The translations under genes and the position numbers were made by a program. This document shows, in pieces, positions 17,858 through 27,174 of a DNA stretch of 64,000 bases (within the stretch, counting starts at the first letter, position 1; each line of letters begins with the position of its first letter). The notes beneath the pieces were generated by a model. That model had not been told where the DNA came from. It was given only the letters and a program-made list of their open reading frames with translations, and searched no databases. Origin of the DNA: Cellulosilyticum ruminicola JCM 14822 (lineage in GTDB: Bacteria; Bacillota; Clostridia; Lachnospirales; Cellulosilyticaceae); the NCBI RefSeq assembly GCF_001311925.1, contig NZ_BBCG01000017.1, positions 1-64,000 of the forward strand, written 5' to 3'.

Positions 17858-18316
17858 TCATTTATTTTTAAGTAAATAGGCAATAAGTGCCTGACAGCCT
17901 TCACATATATCCTCATAAGTCTTATCAAAATCTCCAGTATACCAAGGATCATCTATATCTCTTGGATTATTAGTAAAGTCTAATAATCGATACACTTTAT
18001 GGGCTTCATCCCTGCCAATAATCCTACCAATATTTCTAAGATTATAACTTTCCATCCCTAAGATAAAATCATATTTTGCATAATCAGTCTTTGTAATCTG
18101 AATAGCCGTCTTCCCTGCGGTACTAATGCCAAACTCACCTAATTTCTTTCTAGTACCAGGGTGAACCCCATTACCGATTTCCTCTCTACTTGTAGCCGCT
18201 GATGCAATATAAAACTCATCTTCTAAACCTTTTTTCTTCACTAAATCCTTCATCACAAACTCTGCCATTGGCGAACGACAAATGTTGCCATGACAAACAA
18301 AAAGTATCTTTATCAT
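17858..18316 (-). CDS. low-molecular-weight protein tyrosine phosphatase
   Basis: The ~152-residue protein starts at the ATG at 18316 (AAGGGG 9 bases upstream; an ATG seven codons earlier lacks a site). The N-terminal P-loop FVCHGNICRSPMAEF carries the CX5R signature with the nucleophilic Cys. The general-acid region DDPWYTGDFDKTY (DP motif) lies near the C-terminus. Both are diagnostic of the LMW-PTP fold. Related bacterial enzymes dephosphorylate protein tyrosine or arginine; its partner kinase is not in the window. Confidence 0.9.
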   Translation of the reverse strand: MIKILFVCHGNICRSPMAEFVMKDLVKKKGLEDEFYIASAATSREEIGNGVHPGTRKKLGEFGISTAGKTAIQITKTDYAKYDFILGMESYNLRNIGRIIGRDEAHKVYRLLDFTNNPRDIDDPWYTGDFDKTYEDICEGCQALIAYLLKNK

Positions 18317-18439
18317 CTCATCATACCCCTTAATCATACATCATTAACTTCTATTCTAGCATAACCCTTATTTATTCTCTATTTAAAGCCCCAAATTTTT
18401 CATAGCTTGACCTCCTTATTCCATTCTCAAAAAATTTAT

Positions 18440-18584
18440 TTAAAAGGAATCAAACTTCCTAATCAGCTCCTTCACAGCCTTTCTTGCCCCCTCCCTGTCT
18501 GCTGCTGCAGTATATTTATTATAACCAATAATTCCATAAAATTCAGGGATTGCATAATCTAAATCAACTGCATTGTGATAAAAC
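18440..18584 (-). pseudogene. 3' part of a gene interrupted by IS66
   Basis: This strand reads FYHNAVDLDYAIPEFYGII and on to the stop at 18440, ending at the left tip of the IS66 element. Beyond the right tip (19872-19915) a plausible continuation (GILFNEEGKAITEI) can be read. The insertion seems to have split one gene. The family was not recognised. Confidence 0.5.
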
Positions 18585-18618
18585 GTAAGCGTACAATAAT
18601 CAGGCGTATTGTTAAAAT

Positions 18619-18672
18619 AAAATAACCGAACTAAAATTAGATATATTTACTCTAACTTTAGTTCGGTTATTA
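18619..18672. terminator. hairpin at the IS66 3' end
   Basis: AATAACCGAACTAAA pairs with TTTAGTTCGGTTATT, with a further inner TTAGA/TCTAA stem. It lies just downstream of the remaining tnpC frame and would act as a terminator on the minus strand. Confidence 0.6.
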
Positions 18673-18966
18673 TTTACATATTTTTTTGATATTCTCATTC
18701 CAAGGCAAGAGCTGATCTAAAATTTCAGACTTGTTTTTGAAGTCCATGTTCGGAATTTCTTGGAGTAAATATCTCAAGTATTTAAAAACATTCAGTTTAT
18801 TGACTTTTGCAGTTTCAATAATGCTATAAACTGTTGCACTGGCGTTTGCACCTTTCACACTATTAGCGAACTCCCAGTTTTTACGGCCTATCGTAAAAGG
18901 TCTAATACTGTTTTCAGCAAGGTTATTTGAGAGTGCACAACGTCCATCTAATAAGTAGTTTTCCAT
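18670..18966 (-). pseudogene. tnpC: IS66 transposase TnpC, C-terminal part
   Basis: The 98-codon frame carries the conserved C-terminal block of IS66 transposases (LSNNLAENSIRPFTIGRKNW, then IETAKVNKLNVFKYL). It continues in one frame from about 19150 (LSPEERKIKRLELEKPVLEAFW) without a start codon. A frameshift near 19150 disconnects it from the upstream fragment. Confidence 0.8.
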
Positions 18967-19130
18967 GTATTTTCTTTGGTTTTTAGCATAAGTTACTGCT
19001 TTCCCTAGCCTTGAATCTTTAAGAGGGTTAAGCGTATCAATCCAACACCAAAAAGCCTCTAATACTGGTTTTTCCAGTTCTAGACGCTTGATTTTTCTTT
19101 CTTCTGGACTAAGATCAGCAAGGTCTTTTT

Positions 19131-19754
19131 CTATAGCAAAGAGTTTATTGCAATAATCTCATCCAATCTCACCAAGCTTAATTCACCATTTTTACTTGGT
19201 GTCGGTGGTATAGCTTCTACAAAATATCTTCTAAGGTGACTCCAACATCCACAGCGTGTGACACCTTTTACTTTTTCATAGCCCTGATAGCCATCCGTAT
19301 GAAGATATCCTTCAAAACCATCCAGATACTCGGCAGCATGATAGCCACCTCTTGAAGCATAGTAGTTAAAAAGTACGATTGGCTTTTCATCATCTGCACC
19401 ACTTCTGAACAACCACATATAAGATTCGGTTGTAGCTTTTTTGCCAGGCTCATGAAGCACTTGAATAGTAGTTTCATCTGCATGTAATAAATCCTTTTTT
19501 AGAAGTTCCTGTTTTAAACAGTCTGCAATAATATGGAGTGGCACGATATCTTGTTCATAAGGAATTGCTGATTCAGAATTTGAATCTGGTATAACAATCG
19601 CTTCATCTCTAAATTTATTAATCCAATAGTAAAGAGAACTTGGTGTCACACCATTTTCTTTACACCACCTGACATCTGGTAAACCACTTTGTCTGCACGC
19701 CATAATGCGTGACATCCATAAGTCCCGCTTAGCTTGCTGATTACTCGTACACAA
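19131..19754 (-). pseudogene. fused IS66 tnpA/tnpC fragment
   Basis: The first ~60 residues (RDLWMSRIMACRQSGLPDVR, SSLYYWINKFR) resemble the IS66 TnpA helix-turn-helix accessory protein. From about residue 70 (PLHIIADCLKQELL, HADETTIQVL) the frame is the middle of the TnpC transposase, including the HADET and HTDGYQGY blocks. tnpB and the N-terminus of tnpC have therefore been deleted, producing a chimera that ends at a frameshift near 19150. Confidence 0.75.
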
Positions 19755-19971
19755 TATAAACGAACCTCCTTTTTGAGTGAATTGAAGTAAAATACTCCAA
19801 GAAAAAAATCTTGGAGTTATTATCTCATAAATATCAAATATATGATATCCGCCTTATTGTTGTACGCTTACTATATTTCCGTGATAGCTTTTCCCTCTTC
19901 ATTAAATAGTATCCCAAAACTCTTCTTTTTCAGATGCTAATGCCAGCTAATTTCGCCCAACACAAAAAAGA

Positions 19972-20004
19972 AGCATCTCAAAATGTAAATCATTTTATAA
20001 TGCT
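19972..20004 (-). terminator. probable terminator
   Basis: AGCAT and AAAATG pair with CATTTT and ATGCT around a short loop, followed on the minus strand by a T-rich stretch. It is downstream of the gene ending at 20049. The stem has small internal bulges. Confidence 0.4.
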
Positions 20005-20048
20005 CCTTTAATATCATCTTACTATATTGATACCTTAAGCATAATGCT

Positions 20049-20444
20049 TTAAGCATTTAGTATCTGCTCTAAGAATTCAGCTGCGTCTTTTACGCAATCA
20101 TCACAGCCACGTAGCATTGTGCCTGTTTCTATGCCTTTTAATTCTTTACAAATAACTGAATGATTATGATTGTAAAACTCATTCATAATTTGTCTTGCAT
20201 CTTGCATTGTTTTACCTTTATTATGTCCTTGTTTACTATTAATAAGGCCAATGATTGCACAAGCTCCACTAATTGCTCCGCAAGTTCCTTGCATATTTCC
20301 AAAGCCTGCACCAAATGCTTGTGTCATTTGATACATTGTTTCCTCATCCATTCCTGCAAGATCACAGTATGTACAAGCAATTGCTTGGGCACAGTTATAA
20401 CCATTTTTCTTTTTCTCTACTGCTGCTGCTACTCTTGATTCCAT
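20049..20444 (-). CDS. C_GCAxxG_C_C family redox protein
   Basis: This 131-residue protein has the family cysteine pattern: YNCAQAI near residue 17, then GTCGAISGA (GCAxxG-like) near residue 54, and a CxxC pair (GCDDC) near the C-terminus. The family occurs in anaerobes and is thought to bind a redox cofactor or metal through the conserved cysteines. Its precise function is unknown. AGGAGGAAG precedes the ATG. It stands alone between the IS66 region and degraded genes. Confidence 0.85.
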   Translation of the reverse strand: MESRVAAAVEKKKNGYNCAQAIACTYCDLAGMDEETMYQMTQAFGAGFGNMQGTCGAISGACAIIGLINSKQGHNKGKTMQDARQIMNEFYNHNHSVICKELKGIETGTMLRGCDDCVKDAAEFLEQILNA

Positions 20445-20589
20445 TACTTCTTCCTCCTTATATCACTGATACATATTGTATATTCTATTTTTTATATTAT
20501 ATCATACTTTAATTCACAGTTTATAGCACCTCTGCTTTATTCAGTATACCACTTTATCTATCGTCATAAAACAGGTGCTTAGTTTTAAA

Positions 20590-21215
20590 TTAAACCTTTT
20601 TCTGCTAAAGCTTCAATAGGCTTTATCTTTTCATAGATTTCAGTTTTTTCCTCTTGTATCTAAGTTTTCATCTTCAGAATTTCACGCCATAATGTTTTAG
20701 GTGTTTTAAACTAACTAAAGTTACCACACAGGGTTTTACCCTCTAAAGCTGCAAATACATAATCAATTTCATCATCATTAAATCTATTTTTAATGTTTAA
20801 TACACCATCAAGCTTAATGAATTCAAGGCTATCGACAGCTAACCTATCCAACTATTCTAACATTTTTAACTGTTCACCAAATGGACTATCTTCTCTAAGT
20901 CTCTCAAAAATTTGATTTGGTTTTAATTTTACATCCCCTGTTAAGGTCATTTCAACAAGGTGATTTCCTTCCATACTAGGTCCTATAATAGCTGGTGCAT
21001 TAGCTCTGTAACACTGACCATAATATAAATTCCAGCTATAAGCTTCTATTCCCTCTACTCCTTCAAGAAAATACTTCACTGTATAAGCTGTAGCTAAAGC
21101 TCTCATTCTAAAACCTACACCTACAGATTTACAAACCTTATATAAATCATCTAATAACTTTCGTTTATCAAATTTAAAAGCAAAAGGTTCTCCATTATCA
21201 TGTGCGAAATGAATC
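20590..21215 (-). pseudogene. unidentified degraded gene fused to the nagE remnant
   Basis: A 121-codon frame (20852-21217: HFAHDNGEPFAFKFDKRKLL, GPSMEGNHLVEMTLTG) ends at a stop. It is followed by further readable pieces downstream (VDSLEFIKLDGVLNIKNRF, FNDDEIDYVFAALEGKTL) and then more stops to about 20590. The 5' end is missing: just upstream the sequence is the EIIB domain of nagE. This is a deletion junction between two truncated genes. The family was not recognised. Confidence 0.45.
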
Positions 21216-22381
21216 ACATACTACTTGTAAGCTTGTTTTGCCTGGTCGCATAACGCCTACTGCACCTGCTGATTTAAGAAGTTTTTCATTAACTAATGAT
21301 TGATCTTTGATTTCTAAGCGTAATCTTGTGACGCAGTTATCAATAGATGTTAAGTTTACTTTACCATTTCTGCCATTCTTGTGAAGTCGTTATTTTCTGG
21401 CCCTGCTTGGGTATTTGTTTCTTCTACTTCATCTTCTTCTCTACCTGGTGTTTGGAAGTTGAATTTAGTAATCATGAATCTAAATACTATGTAATAAAAT
21501 ACTGCAAATGCAAGTCCAATTAGGATAATATATAATGGATTTTGTGCCATTGGTGCTTTAAAACTTAAGATCCAGTCTACGAATCCACCACTGAAGTTGA
21601 ATCCGGTTCTTACTGGAAGCATTATACATACGAATCCTGAAATCCCTGCAATTATTGCATGAACTAAGTATAATGGTGGTGCTAAGAACATAAATGCGAA
21701 TTCTAAAGGTTCTGTTACCCCTGTAAAGAATGCAGATACGCTTCCTGCAAGTAATAAACCATAACTGCTTTTTTCTTGTCATCTTTTGCACAGTGATACA
21801 TTGCAAGTGCCCCTGCTAGTTCATGAATGGGAAGAATCCTGTCATATACATACCTGTTTATCCCATAACACCTGTACCACTCCAGAAATTACCGATATCA
21901 TTGATACCAACTACATCAAACCAGAATACTGAGTTTAATGCATGATGAAGTCCTGTTGGGATTAAGATTCTATTTAAGAATACATAAATACCTAAATCAA
22001 TTGTCCCTGTTGAAACAATCATTTTTCCAAAAGCTACAAGTCCACCATATACAAATGGCCATACAACAAATAATACAAGTGAAGCGGTAATAGATGCTCT
22101 GCTGATAATAATGTTGTCATCAGCAGGCAAGAAATAAGTCCCGCCAGACCTCCTGTCCCATCATTATCTTCTGTCATTCCTACACCAACACCGATGGCGA
22201 ATAAAATGCCCATGTTATCAATAAGGACGCTTCCTGCTTTAATGAGGAAAGCTACCATTACACTATTTGCTCCCCATCCTGTCGGTTTAATCCAATAACC
22301 AATTCTCATAAGAATACTGGCTACCGGCAAACATGCTACTGGAAGTATTAGGGCCTTCCCTAATTTTTGTAAGTACTTCAT
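21211..22381 (-). pseudogene. nagE: N-acetylglucosamine PTS permease (EIICB) remnant
   Basis: The N-terminus is good (AAGGAG site, KYLQKLGKALILPVACLPVA). EIIC segments follow in shifting frames (RILIPTGLHHALNSVFWFDV, SVSAFFTGVTEPLEFAFMF), then an EIIB start (SIDNCVTRLRLEIKDQSLVNE). At least three frameshifts are needed. The EIIB phosphorylatable Cys is present, but the frame is lost soon after at a deletion junction near 21215. The gene lies behind nagA and a broken nagB, the remains of a GlcNAc uptake and use operon. Confidence 0.8.
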
Positions 22382-22423
22382 CGTAATAGACGTTCTCCTT
22401 CTCTCGTAAACTCTAGTCTACTT

Positions 22424-23554
22424 CTAGTTTAATTGTTTTCCTTTAATCCACACTTTGCTTACTTTGATATTTTCATCAAATAAAACTAAGTCTGCATCAT
22501 ATCCTTCTGCAATGAGACCTTTATGATCTTCTACACTGCAGAATTTAGCTGGATTATATGTAGCCATTTTAACGACTTCATAAAGTGGTAATTTGCAGTT
22601 TGTATGCACATTATGAATAGCTTTATCAAGGGTTAATACAGATCCTGCTAAGGCGCCATTTTCAAGTCTTGCTGCATTATTTGTAACGAATACATCTTGT
22701 CCGCCTAAAGCGTATTTGCCATCCGGCATGCAACATGCCATCATGGCATCTGATATGAGCATGACTTTATCTGTACCTTTTTGTTTGTAAGCTATGCGAA
22801 GGGCTGCATAGTCACTATGTATCCCATCTGAAATTGTTTCAGTTGTAATTTCACTATCAAATATAGCGCCTACTACGCCTGGTTCTCTGTGCGTAAATGC
22901 TGACATCCCATTATAAAGATGTGTTCCATGGGTTACGCCCCAAGAAATAGCTGCCATCATCTCTTCATAAGTTGCCTTTGTATGTCCTGCTGAGCACATA
23001 ACGCCTTTATCTCTTAAATACCTAATTAAAGCCTCAGCTCCCTCTACTTCAGGAGCTAATGTCATAGAAATAACTGCCTCTTCACATCCTTTTACCATTT
23101 CATCATAAGCTTCAATAGAAGGACTGATTAAATGTTTTGGATTTTGTGCCCCTATAGCCTTAGGACTTATAAACGGCCCTTCTAAATGAGCCCCTAATAC
23201 ATTTACGCCCTTTGCCCCCTCTTTCATTAATTGTGCAATCACCTTTAATGTCTGATTAATCTCAGCTACGCTCATCGTCATCGTTGTTGGTAAAAATGAA
23301 GTTGTGCCATGTTTTGCGATAGCTTTTGCAATACTATTTATAGCTTCATTGGTTCCATCCATTGTATCATAGCCAGCTGCGCCATGAATATGAATATCGA
23401 TAAATCCTGGTGATAAATACATACCCTTAGCATCTACCACTTCTTCATCTTTTTGAATTTCAGGATTAATTGCTGTAATCTTGCCGTCTTCAATTCTTAC
23501 AGCGCCCTTTTCTATCTTGTCTTTAAAGATAATTTGACAATTTGTAATTAACAT
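22424..23554 (-). CDS. nagA: N-acetylglucosamine-6-phosphate deacetylase
   Basis: This intact 376-residue amidohydrolase hydrolyses GlcNAc-6-P to glucosamine-6-P and acetate. Visible motifs are the metal site GFIDIHIHGAAGYDTMDG (residues ~52-69), the conserved LGAHLEGPF-x-S glutamate, the histidine in CSAGHTKA, THLYNGMSAFTHREPG and the catalytic Asp in LISDAMMAC. Length is normal. AAAGGAG precedes the ATG. It sits between broken nagB and broken nagE, so it survives in an otherwise inactivated pathway, perhaps serving cell-wall amino-sugar recycling. Confidence 0.93.
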   Translation of the reverse strand: MLITNCQIIFKDKIEKGAVRIEDGKITAINPEIQKDEEVVDAKGMYLSPGFIDIHIHGAAGYDTMDGTNEAINSIAKAIAKHGTTSFLPTTMTMSVAEINQTLKVIAQLMKEGAKGVNVLGAHLEGPFISPKAIGAQNPKHLISPSIEAYDEMVKGCEEAVISMTLAPEVEGAEALIRYLRDKGVMCSAGHTKATYEEMMAAISWGVTHGTHLYNGMSAFTHREPGVVGAIFDSEITTETISDGIHSDYAALRIAYKQKGTDKVMLISDAMMACCMPDGKYALGGQDVFVTNNAARLENGALAGSVLTLDKAIHNVHTNCKLPLYEVVKMATYNPAKFCSVEDHKGLIAEGYDADLVLFDENIKVSKVWIKGKQLN

Positions 23555-23600
23555 CTACATTCTCCTTTCTGTCGTATTTAAATCTATAAATTGACGCATT

Positions 23601-24046
23601 CTATATTTCTTTAATGGCTGCGTTAATTTCTTCATCTATAATTAAGGTTACATTCTCATGTAGTTGCAAAAAGCTGACTGGATTTTGTGTTGTTAAATAA
23701 CCTGATAATATGCCTTTTACAGCTTCCGCTTTGCCTTTTCCACTTGCTAATAAAACAATTTTTTTAGCTTTCATAATTTGACCCACACCCATAGTAATAG
23801 CACTACGTGGTACTTCATCTCTATGTTCAAAGAATCTGGCATTTTCCTTAATTGTATCCTCTGTTAAATCTACCACATGAGTCTTCATTCTTAAAGCATG
23901 GTCTGCTTCATTAAAAGCAATATGCCCATTATTTCCTATTCCTAAAATCTGAAGATCAATACCACCTAACTGAGCGATTTTTTCATCATAATTATGTGCT
24001 TCATCTTCTATACTTTCAGCAATTCCGCTTGGCACATATGTATTTT
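23601..24046 (-). pseudogene. nagB: glucosamine-6-phosphate deaminase, N-terminally truncated
   Basis: The frame carries the second half of NagB, including LQILGIGNNGHIAFNEAD, the PRSAITMGVGQIMKAKKIVL block and the C-terminus. It starts at ENTYVPSGIAE, directly after a stop codon. About 100 N-terminal residues, including the substrate-binding TGSTP loop and the DEY catalytic region, are missing. An internal ATG near 24035 could only yield a non-functional fragment. Confidence 0.8.
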
Positions 24047-24199
24047 CTTATCAGCTCCTTTATTTTTAGCTATTGTTTGATTATACCCTATCCCTTGTGC
24101 TCTTTACAATTTTTATGTTAAATCTCTTATTTTTCTATAACTATCTCTACAATACCTAAATATACTTTAAATATTCACCATACCCTTTTGCACTTAACC

Positions 24200-24242
24200 A
24201 AAAAGCTATATCTATTCATTATGAACAGATATAGCTTTTTTA
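24200..24242 (-). terminator. Rho-independent terminator of glyS
   Basis: AAAAAGCTATATCT pairs with AGATATAGCTTTTT around a 12-base loop, with T-runs on both sides. It is located 7 bases past the glyS stop codon. Confidence 0.9.
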
Positions 24243-24248
24243 ATTTTA

Positions 24249-25628
24249 TTATTTAATTTCTAATTTAATTCTCTCACTGATATATTCTACTAACTCATCT
24301 ACTTTTAATGTAATTTGTTGCATTGTATCACGATCTCTAAGTGTAACAATATTATTTTCAACTGTTTGATCATCTACACTAATTGCAAAAGGTGTACCAA
24401 TAGCATCTCCTCTTCTATAACGTTTACCTATACTACCTGTATCATCATAAGATGTCATAAAGTATTTCCTTGTCATGTTATATATTTCCATAGCTTTTTC
24501 AGCATGATACTTCTTAGAAATAGGTAAAACATTTAATTTAATAGGTGCAAGTGCAGGTAAAATTTTTAAAACATCTCTTGTTTCACCATCTTTTAATTCT
24601 TCTTTTTCAAGAGATTCAAAAAGAATTGCTAAGAATAATCTATCTAATCCATACGTAGATTCGATAATATATGGTATATATCTTTCATTAGTTGCTGCAT
24701 CAAAATAATCTAATTTTTTCCCTGAATATTCACAGTGATTTTTTAAGTCAAAGTCAGTTCTATTGTGTGTCCCATTAATTTCTCCCCAACCAAATGGAAA
24801 TAGATATTCAATGTCACACGCTTGTTTTGCATAATGAGCTAATTTTTCATGATCATGGAATCTAAGACGAGATTTATCGAGACCAACTAATTGGAAGAAT
24901 TTAATCCCGTACTCTTTAAAGTATTCATATAAGTTATCATCATCCCCAGCTTTACAGAATGTTTGGAATTCCATTTGTTCAAATTCTACTGTTCTAAATG
25001 TAAAGTTTCCAGGTGTGATTTCATTTCTAAATGCTTTTCCAATTTGTCCAATACTAAATGGTAATTTAGTTCTCATTGTACGTAGAACATTCATATAGTT
25101 TACATATTCACCTTGAGCATTTTCAGGACGTAAATATATTGTATTTGCACTATCACTTGTTACGCCTCTTTGTGTGGCAAACATTAAGTTAAATTGTCTA
25201 ATATCAGTAAAGTTAGACGCACCACATTTTGGACAACATACATTATTATTTCTAATATAAGACATCATTTCATCAGTTGTCATAGCATCTGCATCAACTT
25301 CACTATTAAATTCACCAATAAGGTTATCTGCACGATATCTAGACTTACATTCCTTACAATCAAGTAATGGATCAGAGAAACTTGCAAGATGTCCACTTGC
25401 TTTCCATACTGTTGGATTCATTAATATATCTGAATCTAACTCAAAACTATTATCTCTATTTTGAATAAAGAAATATCTCCAAGCATCTTTAATATTGTTC
25501 TTTAATCTTGTTCCAAGTGGGCCGTAATCCCAAGTATTGGCTAATCCACCATATATTTCACTTCCTTGAAATATAAAACCATATTGATTACAGTAACCTA
25601 CCATATCATCCATTGTAAATTTACTCAT
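24249..25628 (-). CDS. glyS: glycyl-tRNA synthetase (class II, single-chain)
   Basis: This 459-residue alpha2-type glycyl-tRNA synthetase charges tRNA-Gly. Class II motifs are visible: motif 2 in GKAFRNEITPGNFTFRTVEFEQMEF and motif 3 in GLDRLFLAIL. The family blocks FIFQGSEIYGGLANTWDYGPLG and YLRPENAQGEY are also present, as is a zinc-binding set (CKEC ... CPKC). Length is normal. The ribosome binding site before the ATG is weak, and a small hairpin (GCATAAA/TTTATGC) sits just upstream. I see no T-box-like element. Confidence 0.95.
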   Translation of the reverse strand: MSKFTMDDMVGYCNQYGFIFQGSEIYGGLANTWDYGPLGTRLKNNIKDAWRYFFIQNRDNSFELDSDILMNPTVWKASGHLASFSDPLLDCKECKSRYRADNLIGEFNSEVDADAMTTDEMMSYIRNNNVCCPKCGASNFTDIRQFNLMFATQRGVTSDSANTIYLRPENAQGEYVNYMNVLRTMRTKLPFSIGQIGKAFRNEITPGNFTFRTVEFEQMEFQTFCKAGDDDNLYEYFKEYGIKFFQLVGLDKSRLRFHDHEKLAHYAKQACDIEYLFPFGWGEINGTHNRTDFDLKNHCEYSGKKLDYFDAATNERYIPYIIESTYGLDRLFLAILFESLEKEELKDGETRDVLKILPALAPIKLNVLPISKKYHAEKAMEIYNMTRKYFMTSYDDTGSIGKRYRRGDAIGTPFAISVDDQTVENNIVTLRDRDTMQQITLKVDELVEYISERIKLEIK

Positions 25629-25811
25629 TTTGTCACTTGCATAAAATACTTTATGCTTCTCCTCTCATTTGGTATAAATATACTATTTTCCTAAAGCCCC
25701 TCATGCAATATAGTTGAATTATCTTATAATCCAATTTATCTTAAAATTATAGTTTTTTATTTAAAATACAATAGAATTATATACTATATAACTTTTTAAT
25801 GTCAATACCTA

Positions 25812-27131
25812 TCACAATAGCAGCACCATTGCATAAATTAAACCACCTATCAGAAAAAATACTGCATAAATAAGAGATTTTGGTACCCAAACATTCATAA
25901 AACTCACTTTGTGTTTAAGTTTAATTAAATGATTATTCATCCAATATATCACACCAAATAAACTTACTATTCCTAATAAACCTATCAAGCAGCTAACTAA
26001 ATTAATCATTATAAATTGCCTATTCATTAATACTTTCCAAAGTATACACCCTACTGCACCTATATCAATAAAAGTAGCTATGTAATCTGCTATAACGAAA
26101 ATATCAGGATCTTTTTTCACATCATTTTTTTCTTCTAAAATGTCAATTATCTTTCTACACATATAATCCAAGTAACCTGAATTAGAATTCGCCAAGATTG
26201 CCACACCTGTTTTTTTATTAGGCCATATATATATATTAGAGACAAAATTTGGATTTCTTCCATAATGATAAATTGCTTCATTTTGTTTATCTATGTACCA
26301 CCCATTTCCATAATAGGTATTATCCTTTACTAATGCCGCTTGCTCCGTATCATGAGATACTTTAATCACTTTTGATAATAAATGTTCTGACGTTATATTG
26401 AGCTGATATTTTAGCCATTTTTCTAAATCTATACCATTCATCATATAATATCCTGCTGGTACATTACTTCTATAAAATGGTGCTTTATATTCTCTAGCCC
26501 TAAGTCCTTCTATTTTATAACCTTTTGACACTTCACAGCCTATTATGTCCTCTTCTAATAAATAAGTATTTATCATTCCTAATGGCTTTAGAACTTTCTC
26601 TTGTAAAAATGATTTAAAACTGCACTTATTAATGCTCTCAATAATGCATCCTAACAAATCATAATTGATGGTCGCATATTCAAATCTTTTACCAGGCATA
26701 GTTTTAAGGTGAAATGGTAAAAATGGATATATGCATTCCTCTAAGCGAGATTTTTCACCTGTCTCTACAATATCCATAATGGTATTTCCAGGTATTCCAC
26801 TTGTATGGCATAATAACTGTTCTATCGTTATATCCATCTTTTCTCCTTTATAAACTGCTTGAAACCATGGTAGATATTTATTTATCTTGTCACTTCTATT
26901 AAGTAATAACTGCTCTTCCATCCATAATATAGCACTTGCTGTTAATGCTTTCGATGTTGAACCTAATTGAAAAAGTGTCTGATTAGATACTTTTATCTTA
27001 TTATTAACATCTGCATAACCGTAACTATTTTTTAATACAGTTTTACCTTCATGAATCACAATAACAAAACATCCTGGTATTTTACTCTGACTCATTTGCT
27101 TTTTTATAAATTCATCCACTTTTTTTATCAT
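25812..27131 (-). CDS. S12/beta-lactamase-fold serine hydrolase with three C-terminal TM helices (ClbP-like)
   Basis: This 439-residue protein closes the biosynthetic operon. Residues ~1-335 are a serine beta-lactamase/PBP-like domain. They include the SxxK motif (Ser58-Thr-Ser-Lys61), a YxN-like motif with Thr instead of Asn (Tyr152-Ala-Thr154) and a late HYG. Three hydrophobic helices follow (about 348-372, 380-405, 418-438). A hydrolase domain plus three TM helices is the layout of ClbP, the colibactin peptidase that removes N-acyl-D-Asn from the prodrug. The operon also encodes an Asn-activating starter module with an epimerase. Unlike ClbP I see no N-terminal signal peptide, which leaves topology open. 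A PBP-type cyclising thioesterase (SurE-like) is the alternative. Confidence 0.75.
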   Translation of the reverse strand: MIKKVDEFIKKQMSQSKIPGCFVIVIHEGKTVLKNSYGYADVNNKIKVSNQTLFQLGSTSKALTASAILWMEEQLLLNRSDKINKYLPWFQAVYKGEKMDITIEQLLCHTSGIPGNTIMDIVETGEKSRLEECIYPFLPFHLKTMPGKRFEYATINYDLLGCIIESINKCSFKSFLQEKVLKPLGMINTYLLEEDIIGCEVSKGYKIEGLRAREYKAPFYRSNVPAGYYMMNGIDLEKWLKYQLNITSEHLLSKVIKVSHDTEQAALVKDNTYYGNGWYIDKQNEAIYHYGRNPNFVSNIYIWPNKKTGVAILANSNSGYLDYMCRKIIDILEEKNDVKKDPDIFVIADYIATFIDIGAVGCILWKVLMNRQFIMINLVSCLIGLLGIVSLFGVIYWMNNHLIKLKHKVSFMNVWVPKSLIYAVFFLIGGLIYAMVLLL

Positions 27132-27174
27132 TTTTTAATCAAACTCCTATTACATTTAATCTAGGAGACCCCAT

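Larger units (their letters stand above)
18585..19871 (-). mobile_element. internally deleted IS66-family element
   Basis: The ends are inverted repeats beginning GTAAGCGTACAA (18585 inward; the reverse complement is at 19860-19871), with matches continuing to about 22 bases. GTAAGCG tips are typical of IS66. At 1287 bp it is about half the usual length. Only a TnpA-like N-terminus fused to a partial TnpC remains, and tnpB is gone. The flanking 8 bases (GATAAAAC and TATATTTC) do not match, so no target duplication is visible. Confidence 0.8.

Noticed and set aside
25629-25811. T-box or other riboswitch upstream of glyS
   Set aside because: I looked for a T-box core and antiterminator sequence (such as GGTGGNACCGCG on the minus strand) and found none; only a small GCATAAA/TTTATGC hairpin is present.
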